Shown here one piece after another: positions 8,551-19,360 of a stretch of DNA of 64,000 nt. This stretch comes from Myxacorys californica WJT36-NPBG1 (GTDB lineage: Bacteria > Cyanobacteriota > Cyanobacteriia > Leptolyngbyales > Leptolyngbyaceae): the NCBI GenBank assembly GCA_019359315.1, contig JAHHHO010000020.1:24277-88276 (forward strand), in the 5' to 3' direction. The notes beneath the pieces are model-generated. The model had not been told where the DNA came from and made no database searches. It saw only the letters and a program-made list of their open reading frames with translations. The first letter of the stretch is position 1; every line of letters starts with the position of its first letter. Both the position numbers and the translations under genes were made by a program.

Positions 8551-11500
8551 TTAAGCGCTAAAGTATTTTGCAACTGAGTGATAAACAATCAGTGCCGTTG
8601 TCGATTGTTCTGGATGAAGCTGTTCACTCTCGTCCATCGTCATTCCAATCCGCTCTGTTTCAAGCAACTCCAACTGCTTGAACTGATCGCTAACCGTCGG
8701 ACACGCCGGATAGCCAAAGCTATAGCGCGACCCTTGATAGCGCTGCGCTAGCATATCGCGAATATTATCAGGTTCTTGGTCGCCAAAGCCCAACTCGCGA
8801 CGAATCCGGGCGTGAGACCACTCGGCTAGGGCTTCCGCCATTTGTACCGCCATCCCGTGGAAGTAGAGGTACTCTGTGTAGTTATTCGCTTTAAATAACT
8901 CTTGAGCGACTTCTGTCGCGATATGTCCCATCGTCACCGCTTGCATGGGGAACACATCAAATTGGTTTTGCTCAATCGGGCGGAAGAAGTCGGCAATGCA
9001 CAAGCGACGCATCGATTTCTGACGTGGGAAGTTCCATGTTACCACCGGAGTAGCCGTTTTTGGCGTCAGACCGTTCTCGATGACAACCGGATCGTAAACG
9101 TGAACAGAGTTACCTTCTGCAACGCAAGGGAAATAGCCATAAATGAGCTGCGGATGTAATAGCGCTTCAGATTGAATTCGGTTCTTCCAACGCTCCAGAA
9201 CTGGGTATACCTTTTCAGCAAGGAACGCATCATAGTCTTCGCGAGATTGCTCTTTTGGTTTGCGGAACTGCCACTGTCCAGCAATTAGGGCTTGCAGATC
9301 GAGATACCAGAAGAGTTCCTCCAGAGAAAGGTCTTCGGGGGTGAGAATTTTGGTTCCCCAGAAGGGCGGAGTAGGACGATCGATGTTGACCTCAACCGCT
9401 TCCGAACGGCGTGTGTCAACGACTTCCGGTTCAGACGGTTTCTCTTCAGGAGCATCGCCATTTAGTTGACGTTCTGCTTCTGCGATCGCGTTCCGTCCTT
9501 TCTGGTTATACTTCGCGTAGCCTTCTAAAAATCCTTCTTGATCTTTCCACTTGCCGTCTGATTTGGCGGGCATAAGGCGATCCATAAAGGTCAAATCTGC
9601 AAACGCATCTCTGCCATAAATCACTTGCCCTTCGTAAGCATTTTGGCAATCTTCGTAAACAAATTTAGGAGTAAGCGCTGCGCCTCCCAAAATCACGGGA
9701 ACCGAAATTCCACGCTCATTAAAAATCTCCAGGTTCTCCTTCATGAATGCTGTAGATTTCACGAGTAATCCACTCATGGCAATGCAATCAGGCTGATGCT
9801 CGTTGTAAGCATCAATGATTTTATCAACAGGTTGTTTGATACCTAAGTTAATGACTTTGTATCCATTATTGGTGAGAATAATGTCAACCAAATTCTTACC
9901 AATATCGTGAACATCGCCTTTAACAGTCGCGATCAAAAACTTACCTTTACCGCTATCACTCCCTTCTGTCTTCTCCATGAGCGGTTCGAGAAAGGCAACC
10001 GCAGACTTCATGGTTTCTGCTGACTGCAGCACAAACGGCAATTGCATTTGCCCTGAACCAAACAGTTCGCCCACAACCTTCATGCCGTCGAGCAAAAACG
10101 TATTGATGATGGTTAGAGGTGGATATTGTTCCAACGCAATCTTCAACGCATCTTCTAGGCCAATGCGTTCGCCATCGATAATGTGTTGCTTCAGGCGTTC
10201 TTCAACGGGTAAATCAGCGAGAGAACTGCTGGAGCGAGCATCCTTTGCGCTAACTCCTTCAAACAGTTTTGTCAGTTCTGTCAACGGATCGTAAACGCAA
10301 ATATCGCCGTCAAATTCGCGACGATCGTAGATCAAGTCCGTACACACTTTTTGGTGTTGCGGATCAATTTTTGAGAGCGGCAAGATTTTAGCGGCAGATA
10401 CGATCGCGCCATCCATTCCGACTAACGTTGCTTCGTGGAGAAACATCGAGTTCAGCGTAATGCGGGCGGCGGGACTGAGACCAAAAGAAACGTTGGAGAC
10501 GCCCAACATAAAATGCACTCCGGGCAAGCTTTCACGAATCATTTTGATCGATTCGATCGTTGCCTTGGCGTTCTCGCGGTCTTCCTCAATTCCCGTAGAA
10601 ATCGGCAGCGCTAATGTGTCAAAGAAAATTTCGTGAGGCGGAATGCCATACTCTAGAGCATCGCGATAGGCTCGTTGGGCAATCTGGAATTTCCTCTGGG
10701 CCGTTCGCGCCATGCCCTCTTCATCGATTGTCCCAACAACGATGCCTGCGCCATATTCTTTGGCAAGTTCCAACACTTTGAAGAAACGCTCGTCGCCGTC
10801 CTCGTAATTCGTCGAGTTGAGGATGCATTTGCCGCCTGCAACTTTCAAACCCGCTTCCATTTTTGTCCACTCGGTCGAGTCAAGCATGAGTGGCAGCGTA
10901 ATGTTGGTAACAAGCCGCGATACCAGTTCTTTCATATCGCGTTCGCCGTCACGCCCGACATAATCGACGTTGACATCCAGCACGTGAGCGCCTTCTTTGA
11001 CTTGAGATTTGGCGATCGCAATCAGCCCATCCCAATCATCCACGTTCAGAAGTTCTCTCACTTTCTTGGAGCCACTTGCATTCAACCGCTCGCCCACAAT
11101 TAGAAACGAGTTATCTTGCTCATAGGGTTGTGCGGTGTAAATCGAAGCAGCAGAAGGCGTGTAGCCTAGCGGAGGGCGAATTATTGTTGGATCTGCTGTG
11201 GCAACTTTTGCGCGAATTGGTCGTTCCTTTGGCTTCATCGTGCTGGCAAGCTCTGCCAACGCTTGAATATGCGATGGACGAGTCCCGCAGCATCCCCCGA
11301 TTACCTGGACGCCCCAATCTTCGACAAACTTATGTAATGCCATTTGAAGCTCGGTGGCAGTGAGTTTGTAGTGCGCATGACCGCCAACGTTTTCGGGCAA
11401 GCCTGCGTTAGGAATGCAGGAAACCACAAATGGCGCATTGTCGGTGAGATATTTGATGTGTTCTGCCATGCGATCGGGGCCTGTCGCACAGTTCAGACCC

Positions 11501-12171
11501 AAAATATCGATCGGGTATGGCTCCAGAATCGCCAATACACCGCTAATGTCGGTTCCGACTAGCATCGTGCCCTGGACTTCCATCGTCACGGATACCATGA
11601 GCGGACGCCGCTCACCCTTCTTCTCGAATACCGCTTCCACCGCATTCAGCGCCGCTTTGATTTGCAGAACATCTTGACAGGTTTCAATGATGAAGAGATC
11701 GACGCCTCCATCAAACAAACCTTCTGCCTGAATGGTGAAAGCGTCTTTGAGGCTGTCATAGGTGATGTGTCCTAGGGTCGGAAGCTTGGTTCCAGGACCG
11801 ATGGAACCTGCTACAAACCGGGGCTTCTCTGGCGTTGAGAATTCAGCCGTACATTTCTTGGCAAGTTCGGCAGCGCGTTTGCTGAGGTCATAGGCCATGT
11901 CCTGCAAGCCGTATTCTGCTAAGACCAACGGACTGCTGCCAAACGTGTCAGTTTCGATGACATCTGCGCCTGCTGCTAAAAAGTCCCGGTGAACTTTTGC
12001 GATCGCGTCCGGTTTGGTATGAATCAAATATTCATTACAGCCTTCGTACTCTGCGCCGCCAAAGTCATCCGCCGTTAGGTTTTGCGACTGAATGTTGGTT
12101 CCCATTGCGCCATCAAACACGATGACGGGACGATCGGGACTGTGGAGACGTTGTAAGAAGGAACTGTTCAT
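8551..12171 (-). CDS. metH: Cobalamin-dependent methionine synthase
   Basis: A 1206-residue MetH that transfers the methyl group of 5-methyltetrahydrofolate to homocysteine through cobalamin in the cytosol. All four modules are present in order. The homocysteine domain starts [20 protein letters not shown], with zinc cysteines in [10 protein letters not shown] and [10 protein letters not shown]. The pterin-binding domain has [11 protein letters not shown]. The B12 domain has the DxHxxG motif in [14 protein letters not shown]. The C-terminal AdoMet activation domain includes [10 protein letters not shown]. Length matches the family. It stands alone on the minus strand, and I see no cobalamin riboswitch in the 430 bases upstream. 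Confidence 0.97.
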   Translation of the reverse strand: MNSSFLQRLHSPDRPVIVFDGAMGTNIQSQNLTADDFGGAEYEGCNEYLIHTKPDAIAKVHRDFLAAGADVIETDTFGSSPLVLAEYGLQDMAYDLSKRAAELAKKCTAEFSTPEKPRFVAGSIGPGTKLPTLGHITYDSLKDAFTIQAEGLFDGGVDLFIIETCQDVLQIKAALNAVEAVFEKKGERRPLMVSVTMEVQGTMLVGTDISGVLAILEPYPIDILGLNCATGPDRMAEHIKYLTDNAPFVVSCIPNAGLPENVGGHAHYKLTATELQMALHKFVEDWGVQVIGGCCGTRPSHIQALAELASTMKPKERPIRAKVATADPTIIRPPLGYTPSAASIYTAQPYEQDNSFLIVGERLNASGSKKVRELLNVDDWDGLIAIAKSQVKEGAHVLDVNVDYVGRDGERDMKELVSRLVTNITLPLMLDSTEWTKMEAGLKVAGGKCILNSTNYEDGDERFFKVLELAKEYGAGIVVGTIDEEGMARTAQRKFQIAQRAYRDALEYGIPPHEIFFDTLALPISTGIEEDRENAKATIESIKMIRESLPGVHFMLGVSNVSFGLSPAARITLNSMFLHEATLVGMDGAIVSAAKILPLSKIDPQHQKVCTDLIYDRREFDGDICVYDPLTELTKLFEGVSAKDARSSSSLADLPVEERLKQHIIDGERIGLEDALKIALEQYPPLTIINTFLLDGMKVVGELFGSGQMQLPFVLQSAETMKSAVAFLEPLMEKTEGSDSGKGKFLIATVKGDVHDIGKNLVDIILTNNGYKVINLGIKQPVDKIIDAYNEHQPDCIAMSGLLVKSTAFMKENLEIFNERGISVPVILGGAALTPKFVYEDCQNAYEGQVIYGRDAFADLTFMDRLMPAKSDGKWKDQEGFLEGYAKYNQKGRNAIAEAERQLNGDAPEEKPSEPEVVDTRRSEAVEVNIDRPTPPFWGTKILTPEDLSLEELFWYLDLQALIAGQWQFRKPKEQSREDYDAFLAEKVYPVLERWKNRIQSEALLHPQLIYGYFPCVAEGNSVHVYDPVVIENGLTPKTATPVVTWNFPRQKSMRRLCIADFFRPIEQNQFDVFPMQAVTMGHIATEVAQELFKANNYTEYLYFHGMAVQMAEALAEWSHARIRRELGFGDQEPDNIRDMLAQRYQGSRYSFGYPACPTVSDQFKQLELLETERIGMTMDESEQLHPEQSTTALIVYHSVAKYFSA

Positions 12172-12600
12172 AGGGCGTTTGGCGATAGGGAGGTTACGGA
12201 TCTTCTAATAAACGTTAGATTAATTTTTATTGTGCTGAATCCGCGAAAGTACGAAAAGCAGCCACTGTGACAATTCACGGTAGCTACATACAACTTTTGC
12301 ACATCTAATTTTTTTTTGCAGGTTTTGCTTTCCGAACTTGGCTACTCGTGGACTGGATCGAAGACGATCGTGTAGGCGTAGTCGGGTGTTAAGCGATTTA
12401 GAACTTTGAGAGGTTCTTCGGCATAGCTGCGACTGCGGCATCTCGCGTTGCAATCAACTAATGATGACTTCTGAAGCTTGCTCTAAAATTTGCAATCCAT
12501 AAAAATACCAAACAAGCCTCAACTTGAAACACGCTTATTCACAAATCAAATCTCAACTTGAAGCATGATTATCATGGAGAAGTGTTCCTAGCTTCTCCCT
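12172..12600. other. Divergent intergenic region between metH and the DUF433 gene
   Basis: A 429-base gap holding the promoters of two divergent genes. CTCAACTTGAA occurs twice (near 12520 and 12555), each followed by a similar tail, just upstream of the DUF433 gene, and could be an operator. No riboswitch, tRNA or convincing coding frame was seen. Confidence 0.4.
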
Positions 12601-12849
12601 ATGCCCGAAAATATCCAGAGTCCCATGAATTACCAAGGAATTATCACGATCGAGCCAGGTAAGCGCGGGGGCAAACCTTGCATTCGAGGAATGCGAATGA
12701 CCGTATATGATGTGCTGTCCTACCTTGCTTCAGGCATGACATATCAGGAGATACTAGAAGACTTTCCTTATTTGACTCAAGACGATATCTTGGCTTGCTT
12801 GAGCTACGCTGCTGAACGAGAACGGCAAACGCTAATTGTCCAGTCATGA
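12601..12849 (+). CDS. DUF433 protein, antitoxin-like
   Basis: An 82-residue DUF433 protein with the family core IEPGKRGGKPCIRGMRMTVY, followed by LSYLASGMTYQEILEDFPYL and LACLSYAAERE. DUF433 proteins are commonly paired with a DUF5615 PIN-like partner as a presumed toxin-antitoxin module. Its stop overlaps the start of that partner (ATGA at 12846-12849). The partner here is broken, so the antitoxin has probably outlived its toxin. Confidence 0.85.
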   Translation: MPENIQSPMNYQGIITIEPGKRGGKPCIRGMRMTVYDVLSYLASGMTYQEILEDFPYLTQDDILACLSYAAERERQTLIVQS

Positions 12850-13175
12850 GGCTTTTGTTTGATCAAAATCTATCGCCTCTATTAGTGCATCAGCTTGCAG
12901 ATTTGTATCCAGGTTCAAAGCATGTCTATCAAGTTGGGCTTGACCAAGGCAACGATGACATTCTATGGACTTACGCCCAATAGAACGAGTTCATGATTGT
13001 AACTAGAGATGCTGATTTTAATGAGTTGAGTTTGGTGCGCGGCTTTCCACCAAAAGTTGTATAGATTCGTCGCGGGAATTGTTCGAGAGCGATTGAAGCG
13101 ATTCTGCGATCGCACCTCGAGGACATTAAAACATTAAACGAAGCATCGAATCTGGGAGTTTTGATGCTGTTTTGA
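12846..13175 (+). pseudogene. DUF5615 PIN-like toxin with two in-frame amber codons
   Basis: One frame encodes a recognisable DUF5615 protein starting MRLLFDQNLSPLLVHQLADL. It is interrupted by TAG at 12981-12983 (after ILWTYAQ) and again at 13062-13064 (in GFPPKVV-stop-IRRGNCS). After each stop the protein continues in the same frame, with MIVTRDADFNELSL and RRGNCSRAIEAILRSH, ending at 13175. There is no frameshift. The second TAG sits where the family usually has Trp. Full length would be about 109 residues, as expected for the family. The simplest reading is toxin inactivation by two point mutations. Confidence 0.85.
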
Positions 13176-13248
13176 AGTGATTATTTTTGAAGAAAAGCCG
13201 TGATCGCACTAACGTTAGCGATCGCAGTGACAGCTCAAAGAAGACTGT

Positions 13249-13275
13249 GATCCTTCGGAGCTTGCGTAGCAATCG
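13249..13275. repeat. 27-base dispersed repeat, copy 1
   Basis: The segment GATCCTTCGGAGCTTGCGTA plus GCAATCG recurs inverted with one mismatch at 52110-52136, inside the mobile element, where it interrupts a small gene. A 16-base part of the motif also appears within the PIN toxin gene near 19920-19936. Confidence 0.6.
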
Positions 13276-13336
13276 TAATTATTCCACTCACGGATCTACG
13301 CTGGTAAACTAAACCTAACAAGACGTGAGAATACTT

Positions 13337-13510
13337 ATGAGCGGATCAATCGAGTGGACACCTGAAGCAGAAGCAAAACTAAAAGAAATTCCGTTTTTTG
13401 TCCGTCCGGCGGCACGTAAAAAAATTGAGAAGTTTGCTCAAGAAACCGGAGCTAGCCAAATCACTGTCGAGATTTACGACCAGGCAAAACAAAAGTTTGG
13501 CAACTCGTAA
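13337..13510 (+). CDS. PCP_red-domain small protein (light-independent protochlorophyllide reductase C-terminal-like)
   Basis: A 57-residue protein, IEWTPEAEAKLKEIPFFVRP then AARKKIEKFAQETG, that matches the small helical domain found at the C-terminus of the BchB/ChlB subunit and as stand-alone proteins in cyanobacteria. The ATG at 13337 is preferred to a GTG four codons upstream because the domain starts directly after it. The role of the free-standing form is not established. Confidence 0.7.
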   Translation: MSGSIEWTPEAEAKLKEIPFFVRPAARKKIEKFAQETGASQITVEIYDQAKQKFGNS

Positions 13511-13526
13511 ATCTCTCCATTAAGTG

Positions 13527-13919
13527 CTATCTGATCCAACAGACTGAATTGCCATATTTGTAAGTTTGCCAGCACGACAAAGCAGATGCTCCGTTGTCTC
13601 GAAGTCGCTTTGCTTCATCCGATGGCAACCGCCTCAGTGTTTTACGATCGCGGGCATAACTAAATGCTTTGTTGCCATCTAGCGAAAGCTCATCGTTCTC
13701 CCACGCTAGACGCGTGACGACTCTATCTTGCCAAGTGAGCGCTGCCCCTCCTGCACCCGTTCCCCAGCCCGCCACATGAGTGCAGGTCTGCTTAAGTTCT
13801 ACTCGGTCACCTCTGAAGAAATAACACGGCACAGATTTTTCAGGAAGTGATCCTGCGATCGCAGGCAATGTAGCTAGAAATGAAAAGCCAAGAGGTAACA
13901 AAACTAGAAGATTTTTCAC
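13527..13919 (-). CDS. Secreted hypothetical protein (130 aa)
   Basis: A signal peptide, MKNLLVLLPLGFSFLATLPA then IAG, precedes a small domain with four cysteines (PCYFF, QTCTHV, LSCWQ, VCWIR), probably two disulphides in the periplasm. The pattern of a C-terminal Cys-Trp/Tyr-Arg end recurs in the 123-residue secreted protein at 44829-45200, though the two are not obviously homologous. No known family recognised. Confidence 0.65.
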   Translation of the reverse strand: MKNLLVLLPLGFSFLATLPAIAGSLPEKSVPCYFFRGDRVELKQTCTHVAGWGTGAGGAALTWQDRVVTRLAWENDELSLDGNKAFSYARDRKTLRRLPSDEAKRLRDNGASALSCWQTYKYGNSVCWIR

Positions 13920-14108
13920 GGCGGTTGACGAAATTCAGGATGTTCTAATGAGTGCTACGCTGCCTAAAAAGAAACTTCCGGATTTGCGCGATCGTTTAGA
14001 AAATTAAGGCTCTACTTCATTTCGTTAAATTACTTTTGTTTCATTTGGAACTCTCATTCACCTCAGATTTAGCATAGAAATCTAAAGTGATTCTGGGCGA
14101 ATGGATTT

Positions 14109-14600
14109 ATGAATCAACTAGACAATCTTTCACAGGGCTTACAAACCCTTCGAGGAGAAGCCATCAATGCGCTTGGCATTCCTAGCCAAGCTGTAGAACA
14201 ACTGAGTAATGCCGTTGTCACTCGCTCTCAGATTGCTGCTACCTCTGCCCTCCAAAATTGGTTAGACGTTCATCCGATCGCGGCTTGGATGCTGCATCAT
14301 CCGGTCTGGGCACTGGGACTCGTGGGGTTGATCATCGTGCTGATGTTTGGGTTGCTGGGTGCGATCGGGCGTCTGACCGAAAATCTGTGGCTCTCGCTCT
14401 TACAAACCCCGATCAAATTGAGTCAGTGGCTCTTTAGAAAAAGCCCCCGGATGATCAAATCCTTGTTTGCAGCGCAACGCCGACAGCCCGACCCGCAGCA
14501 GCAGCTTCTAGAAGCTGTCCAGCAGCTAGAGATCCTCAGAAAAGAACAAGACAAAGTGCTAGAGCAGATTAAAAGCTTGCTTCCTAAATCAGTCTCCTAA
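14109..14600 (+). CDS. Conserved hypothetical membrane protein (163 aa)
   Basis: One clear transmembrane segment at about residues 63-83 (VWALGLVGLIIVLMFGLLGA), followed by an amphipathic stretch and a C-terminal coiled coil rich in Gln/Glu/Lys. Topology suggests a bitopic inner- or thylakoid-membrane protein with a cytosolic coiled coil. No function can be assigned. Confidence 0.6.
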   Translation: MNQLDNLSQGLQTLRGEAINALGIPSQAVEQLSNAVVTRSQIAATSALQNWLDVHPIAAWMLHHPVWALGLVGLIIVLMFGLLGAIGRLTENLWLSLLQTPIKLSQWLFRKSPRMIKSLFAAQRRQPDPQQQLLEAVQQLEILRKEQDKVLEQIKSLLPKSVS

Positions 14601-14734
14601 TCAAAATCGGCGTTCTCATTCATCGTGACTCGCCCCTTGTAGACCTAAGTCGAATCATAGGACCTTAACATTTTGCATTGATCGTGCTCCTTGCGCTATA
14701 CTACTCGTAGTCGTTATGAGTTCATATAAGTCTT

Positions 14735-16099
14735 ATGGAGAATTCAACCGTAGAAAATTTAGTAATCATTGGTTCTGGTCCGGCGGGCTACACGGCGGCA
14801 ATTTATGCAGCGCGTGCAAATTTGAAGCCTGTGGTATTTGAAGGCTTTCAGGCAGGAGGGCTTCCGGGCGGTCAGCTAATGACGACAACTGAGGTTGAGA
14901 ACTTTCCAGGCTTTCCTCAAGGCATCACTGGACCGCAACTGATGGATCAAATGAAGGCTCAGGCAGAACGGTGGGGAGCCGAGCTTTATACCGAAGATGT
15001 GACCTTTGTCGATTTTAGCCAACGTCCGTTTACGATTCGGTCAGACGATCGCGAAGTCAAGGCACACAGCGTCGTGATTGCCACAGGTGCAACTGCCAAG
15101 CGACTCGGATTGCCCGATGAAGCCAACTTCTGGAGCCGAGGCATTTCTGCTTGCGCAATTTGCGACGGTGCAACGCCACTCTTCCGGGGTGCGCCGTTGG
15201 TGATTATTGGTGGTGGCGACACAGCAGCAGAAGAAGCGCTGTATCTCACCAAGTACGGCGATCGCGTCAATATGCTCATCCGAGGTGACAAACTGCGTGC
15301 CAGTAAAGCGATGCAAGATCGCGTCTTAAACAATCCAAAGATCACGGTTCACCGGAACACCGAAGCTGTTGATGTGGTTGGCGGTACTGAACACATGACA
15401 GGTGTGAAAGTTAGAAATCGTCAGACTGGCGAAGAGAGCGTGATCGAGGCGAAAGGGTTGTTCTATGCGATCGGGCACACGCCAAATACGTCTCTGTTCA
15501 AAGGTCAGCTTGAGCTAGATGACGTAGGTTACATCGTCACCAAGCCCGGATCAGTTGAGACCAATATCGAAGGCGTCTTCGCAGCAGGCGACGTACAGGA
15601 TCACGAATTCCGTCAAGCGATCACGGCGGCCGGCACAGGGTGTATGGCGGCGATGTTGGCAGAGCGCTGGTTGTCGTTCAATGGCTTGGCCCAAGAGTTC
15701 CACCAAACTCAAGCGGAAGCGGCGAACGAAGAGAAGACAGCTCACAAGGCAGAAGAGTTCTCTACAGAAGTCGATCCAGAACAAACGAAGCATGTGGGCG
15801 GTTACGCCTTGCGCAAGCTCTACCATGAAAGCGATCGCTTGATCATAGTTAAGTATGTCTCTCCGAGTTGCGGCCCATGCCACACGCTGAAGCCAATTCT
15901 TAACAAAGTAGTGGATGAGTTTGACGGCAAGATTCACTTTGTCGAGATTGACATTGAGGAAGATCCGGATATTGCAGAATCAGCAGGCATTTCGGGAACT
16001 CCGACGATCCAGTTCTTTAAGCACAAAGATAAGGTTGCGGAAGTCAAAGGAGTGAAGCAAAAGAGTCAGTATCGCGAGTTGATCCAAAGCCATTTGTAA
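14735..16099 (+). CDS. trxB: NADPH-thioredoxin reductase fused to thioredoxin (NTRC type)
   Basis: A 454-residue fusion. Residues 1-325 form thioredoxin reductase: FAD motif [14 protein letters not shown], redox pair CAIC near 139-142, NADPH motif [10 protein letters not shown], and [10 protein letters not shown]. After a charged linker, residues about 350-454 form a thioredoxin with WCGPC-like [10 protein letters not shown] (the usual Trp is Ser) near 376-382. NTRC transfers electrons from NADPH to 2-Cys peroxiredoxins and other targets, acting mainly in dark redox control in phototrophs. It is followed by a strong terminator and stands alone. Confidence 0.93.
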   Translation: MENSTVENLVIIGSGPAGYTAAIYAARANLKPVVFEGFQAGGLPGGQLMTTTEVENFPGFPQGITGPQLMDQMKAQAERWGAELYTEDVTFVDFSQRPFTIRSDDREVKAHSVVIATGATAKRLGLPDEANFWSRGISACAICDGATPLFRGAPLVIIGGGDTAAEEALYLTKYGDRVNMLIRGDKLRASKAMQDRVLNNPKITVHRNTEAVDVVGGTEHMTGVKVRNRQTGEESVIEAKGLFYAIGHTPNTSLFKGQLELDDVGYIVTKPGSVETNIEGVFAAGDVQDHEFRQAITAAGTGCMAAMLAERWLSFNGLAQEFHQTQAEAANEEKTAHKAEEFSTEVDPEQTKHVGGYALRKLYHESDRLIIVKYVSPSCGPCHTLKPILNKVVDEFDGKIHFVEIDIEEDPDIAESAGISGTPTIQFFKHKDKVAEVKGVKQKSQYRELIQSHL

Positions 16100-16121
16100 G
16101 GGCAATAGATTAAATAACGGA

Positions 16122-16162
16122 TAGCGGATGAGTAGACTTGAGGTACTCATCCGCTATTTTTT
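16122..16162 (+). terminator. Rho-independent terminator after the NTRC gene
   Basis: A perfect 13-base stem (TAGCGGATGAGTA / TACTCATCCGCTA) with a 9-base loop, followed by TTTTTT. The stem sequence belongs to the AACGGAT/GCGGATGA repeat family also seen at 6671 and 22065. Confidence 0.85.
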
Positions 16163-16215
16163 GATGGGTTGCAAACCAGGATTTATGATGATGAGCGAAC
16201 TGTTTGCCTTGTCTT

Positions 16216-17088
16216 ATGACTTCGATTCGTCTGCCCCGGTTGTCTCGTGGTGTCGAACGCCCGTCGCTCTCGCGCCAAATGATGCGAATTGGCGCGGCGA
16301 TCACGATCGCGTTTATTGCGATCGCGCTTCTCGCTCCCCTGTTTCAAGCGATCGGATGGCTGCAAAATCCTACCGAATTTCTTGACAATCCGCCTCACCA
16401 AGCGCCTTCTCTGGCTCATTGGTTTGGCACCAGCAGTCTCGGTTACGATGTCTTCTCTCGCACACTGTTTGGCACGCAAGCAGCGCTTCAGGTCGTCTTG
16501 TTGGCAACAGGACTCAGTCTGATCATTGGCGTTCCGCTAGGGATGCTCAGCGGCTATCTGGGCGGCAAGCTCGACCGGATTCTAATTTTCTTTATGGATA
16601 CGATTTACACGCTACCGGGACTACTGCTGTCGGTGACGCTGGCGTTTGTAGTCGGGCGAGGGGTTTTCAATGCCGCGATCGCGCTCAGCATTGCCTATGT
16701 TCCTCAGTACTATCGGGTCGTTCGTAATCAAACGGTCAGCGTCAAAACAGAACTGTTCATCGAAGCGGCGCAAGCGATGGGGGCGTCTACCTGGCGCGTT
16801 CTCTCTCGCTATCTGTTTTTGAACGTGATTCAAAGTGTCCCAGTTTTGTTTACGCTGAACGCGGCAGATGCTGTGCTAACTCTGGGCGGACTTGGATTTT
16901 TGGGATTGGGATTGCCGGACGAAGTGCCGGAATGGGGACATGACCTCAATCAAGCCTTGGACGCGCTCTCCACGGGCGGAATTTGGTGGACAGCCGTTTT
17001 TCCGGGATTAGCCATGACCCTGATGGTGATCGGACTCTCCTTGTTTGGCGAAGGATTGAACGAACTGACCGAGCGCAAAACTCGTTAA
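16216..17088 (+). CDS. ABC transporter permease, DppC/OppC-like
   Basis: A 290-residue inner-membrane permease of the peptide/nickel type. The N-terminal segment IGAAITIAFIAIALLAPLF is followed by the periplasmic loop HWFGTSSLGYDVFSRTLFGT that is typical of DppC. The EAA loop reads EAAQAMGASTWRVLSRYLFL near 185-204. Five to six transmembrane segments are expected. The ATG at 16216 was preferred over a TTG four codons earlier. No partner permease, ATPase or binding protein is next to it, so the partners must be encoded elsewhere. Its end overlaps the convergent DUF3067 gene by 4 bases. Confidence 0.85.
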   Translation: MTSIRLPRLSRGVERPSLSRQMMRIGAAITIAFIAIALLAPLFQAIGWLQNPTEFLDNPPHQAPSLAHWFGTSSLGYDVFSRTLFGTQAALQVVLLATGLSLIIGVPLGMLSGYLGGKLDRILIFFMDTIYTLPGLLLSVTLAFVVGRGVFNAAIALSIAYVPQYYRVVRNQTVSVKTELFIEAAQAMGASTWRVLSRYLFLNVIQSVPVLFTLNAADAVLTLGGLGFLGLGLPDEVPEWGHDLNQALDALSTGGIWWTAVFPGLAMTLMVIGLSLFGEGLNELTERKTR

Positions 17089-17402
17089 AACTCCTCTAAT
17101 AGCCATTCCGACGCGCGATCGCCCAGATCAATCGGAATATTCACCGCTTTTCCGAGCCGAGGCTTTTCGCGCGTCGTTTCAATGAAGGTTTGCACTTGCG
17201 CGATCGCATTCCAAGCCGCTAAATAGCTTGTCACTTGATCAAGATGATCTAGATATTCCGATTCAGTCAGCGGAAACGAGCGTTGCTCCTGATAGCGCCA
17301 CATCACTTGCACAAACAGTTTGCCCATCGCGCGGCGCACCTGAATGTCGTAGGAAAACCCCCACTTGTTAATCAAAAGTTGGCGTAGGTCTTGTCCGGTC
17401 AT
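17085..17402 (-). CDS. DUF3067 family protein
   Basis: A 105-residue protein starting MTGQDLRQLLINKWGFSYDI with VQVMWRYQEQRSFPLTESEY, matching the DUF3067 family found in cyanobacteria and plastids. It diverges from petC. The function is uncertain; restriction to oxygenic phototrophs and the position beside petC-petA suggest a photosynthesis link. Confidence 0.8.
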   Translation of the reverse strand: MTGQDLRQLLINKWGFSYDIQVRRAMGKLFVQVMWRYQEQRSFPLTESEYLDHLDQVTSYLAAWNAIAQVQTFIETTREKPRLGKAVNIPIDLGDRASEWLLEEF

Positions 17403-17673
17403 GGCACGTTAGCACGTAAAAATCTTTAACATTTCGTATTAAATTTCGGCTGCGCCGCTTAGCTATGATGCTAGTGTCAAGAAATGTAATAATACATCTA
17501 AGAAAAACTACAAATTGGCTGTTCTAAAGGCTTTTCAGCGCTTTGCTTTAGATAAAAAGTTTAGAGATCGCCGTTGTAGTACCCCAAGTAACTAGATCTA
17601 AACACAGAGCTTTGACAAAAGTTCTGCGCTTAAATCTTTTTTCACTCCGTTCCGCAATCCCTAGAGAGTAGTC

Positions 17674-18216
17674 ATGGCTCAACTTACTGGACCCGCAGAT
17701 GATGTACCCAATATGGGTCGTCGCCAATTCATGAACTTCCTGATGTTCGGCTCCGAGGCACTAGTAGCGGCTGGAGCCTTGTATCCGGTAATCAAATATT
17801 TTATTCCGCCTTCGTCAGGTGGAGGTTCCGCAGGCGTCACAGCAAAAGATGCCCTCGGTAATGATATTTTAGTCAGCGAGTATCTCGCCAGCCACCCCGC
17901 CGGAGATCGTTCGCTCGCGCAAGGGCTAAAGGGCGATCCGACCTACATTGTGGTGGAGGCAGATCAAGCGATCGCGAGCTATGGCATCAACGCGGTGTGT
18001 ACTCACCTCGGGTGTGTCGTGCCCTGGAACGCCAGCGAAAACAAATTCATGTGCCCTTGCCACGGTTCCCAGTATGACAACACCGGAAAAGTGGTGCGCG
18101 GTCCGGCCCCGCTCTCGCTGGCGCTCGCTCACGCTGAGGTTGTGGATAACAAAATCAGCTTTACCCCTTGGGAAGAAACGGACTTCCGCACAGGCGAAGA
18201 TCCGTGGTGGACTTAA
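17674..18216 (+). CDS. petC: Cytochrome b6f Rieske iron-sulfur protein
   Basis: A 180-residue thylakoid protein. The N-terminal segment [20 protein letters not shown] carries a Tat-like Arg pair and a single membrane anchor. The 2Fe-2S cluster ligands lie in CTHLGC (about 109-114) and CPCHGS (about 128-133). It moves electrons from plastoquinol to cytochrome f. petA follows 58 bases downstream, the usual petCA operon of cyanobacteria. Confidence 0.97.
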   Translation: MAQLTGPADDVPNMGRRQFMNFLMFGSEALVAAGALYPVIKYFIPPSSGGGSAGVTAKDALGNDILVSEYLASHPAGDRSLAQGLKGDPTYIVVEADQAIASYGINAVCTHLGCVVPWNASENKFMCPCHGSQYDNTGKVVRGPAPLSLALAHAEVVDNKISFTPWEETDFRTGEDPWWT

Positions 18217-18274
18217 TCACACCCTTTCAACCGTTCTGCCTTTATTTATTCCGAGCGAGAGTAATTTGCTAGAG

Positions 18275-19231
18275 ATGAGAACAAACCTGATTAAATTGAC
18301 AAAGCGGGTCGGAATTGCCTTGGCAGCCGTCGCGATCTTACTGTCGGGGAGCTTGGCTTTGCCGCGATCGGCAGCCGCTTATCCGATTTTTGCTCAACAG
18401 CAGTACGAAAATCCCCGTGAGGCCACGGGTCGGATTGCCTGTGCGAACTGTCACTTAGGCGCAAAACCCACGGAGGTCGAAGTGCCTCAGTCGGTTCTAC
18501 CCGACACCGTGTTTGAAGCGGTCGTTAAAATTCCATTGGATACCAGCGTTCAGCAAGTTCAGGGAGATGGCAGCAAAGGCCCGCTCAACGTTGGCGCACT
18601 GCTGATGTTACCGGAGGGATTCCAGTTAGCGCCTGAAGAGCGCCTGCCTGAGGAAATGCGAGAGAAACTAGCTGAGCTATTCATTCAGCCCTACAGCGAA
18701 GCGCATCCAAACTGGCTCGTAGTTGGTCCTGTTCCGGGCGAGCAGTATCAAGAGATTGGCTTCCCGATTCTGTCTCCCGATCCAAACACCGATCGCTCAT
18801 TGCACTTTGGGAAGTACTCGGTTCACGTCGGTGGAAACCGGGGCCGTGGACAGGTCTATCCGACTGGTGAGAAGAGCAATAACGCGGTATTCAATGCGTC
18901 TGCTGCTGGAACGATTTCGGCGATCGCGAAAGGCGACGATGGGGGTTACACGGTCAGCATCAACTCTGACAAGGGCGTTGTCGAAGACACAATCCCGCCT
19001 GGCCCTGAGCTAATCGTGGCTCAAGGTGATGAAGTCAAGGCAGGCGATGCGCTGACCAACAACCCCAACGTCGGTGGTTTTGGTCAAATCGATGCTGAAA
19101 TTGTGTTGCAAAATCCGAGCCGCATTAAGGGTCTGCTGGCGTTCTTTGCGATCGTCACCATCACTCAAATCATGTTGGTACTGAAGAAGAAGCAAGTCGA
19201 GCGCGTCCAAGCCGCCGAAATGAATTTCTAA
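18275..19231 (+). CDS. petA: Cytochrome f
   Basis: A 318-residue apocytochrome f. The start at 18275 gives a 35-residue signal peptide with processing before Tyr36 (YPIFAQQ), whose N-terminal amine becomes a heme ligand. The heme-binding CANCH is at 56-60. The lumenal domain ends in one C-terminal membrane anchor ([20 protein letters not shown]) and a short stromal tail. It forms the petCA operon with the Rieske gene and ends at a terminator. Confidence 0.97.
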   Translation: MRTNLIKLTKRVGIALAAVAILLSGSLALPRSAAAYPIFAQQQYENPREATGRIACANCHLGAKPTEVEVPQSVLPDTVFEAVVKIPLDTSVQQVQGDGSKGPLNVGALLMLPEGFQLAPEERLPEEMREKLAELFIQPYSEAHPNWLVVGPVPGEQYQEIGFPILSPDPNTDRSLHFGKYSVHVGGNRGRGQVYPTGEKSNNAVFNASAAGTISAIAKGDDGGYTVSINSDKGVVEDTIPPGPELIVAQGDEVKAGDALTNNPNVGGFGQIDAEIVLQNPSRIKGLLAFFAIVTITQIMLVLKKKQVERVQAAEMNF

Positions 19232-19255
19232 ACCTTCTTAAGTTTCTTTTGTGTA

Positions 19256-19283
19256 GGGTTGGGCGAACGTCCAGCCCTTTTTT
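19256..19283 (+). terminator. Terminator of the petCA operon
   Basis: The GC-rich hairpin GGGTTGGGCGAACGTCCAGCC plus C, with G-U pairs, is followed directly by TTTTTT, 25 bases after the petA stop. Confidence 0.75.
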
Positions 19284-19360
19284 GTGGCATATGATAGTAT
19301 TTCTGGTCCGATAAAATGAAGTAGTGATGTAAGGTCAGTAGTTCTTCAAAGAGAAAAGTC

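Noticed and set aside
12172..12600. Cobalamin or SAM/SAH riboswitch upstream of metH
   Set aside because: No B12-box-like segment or recognisable SAM/SAH aptamer was found on the minus strand.
17085..19231. A missing petB/petD in the cytochrome b6f region
   Set aside because: In cyanobacteria petBD is usually a separate operon, so its absence beside petCA is normal.
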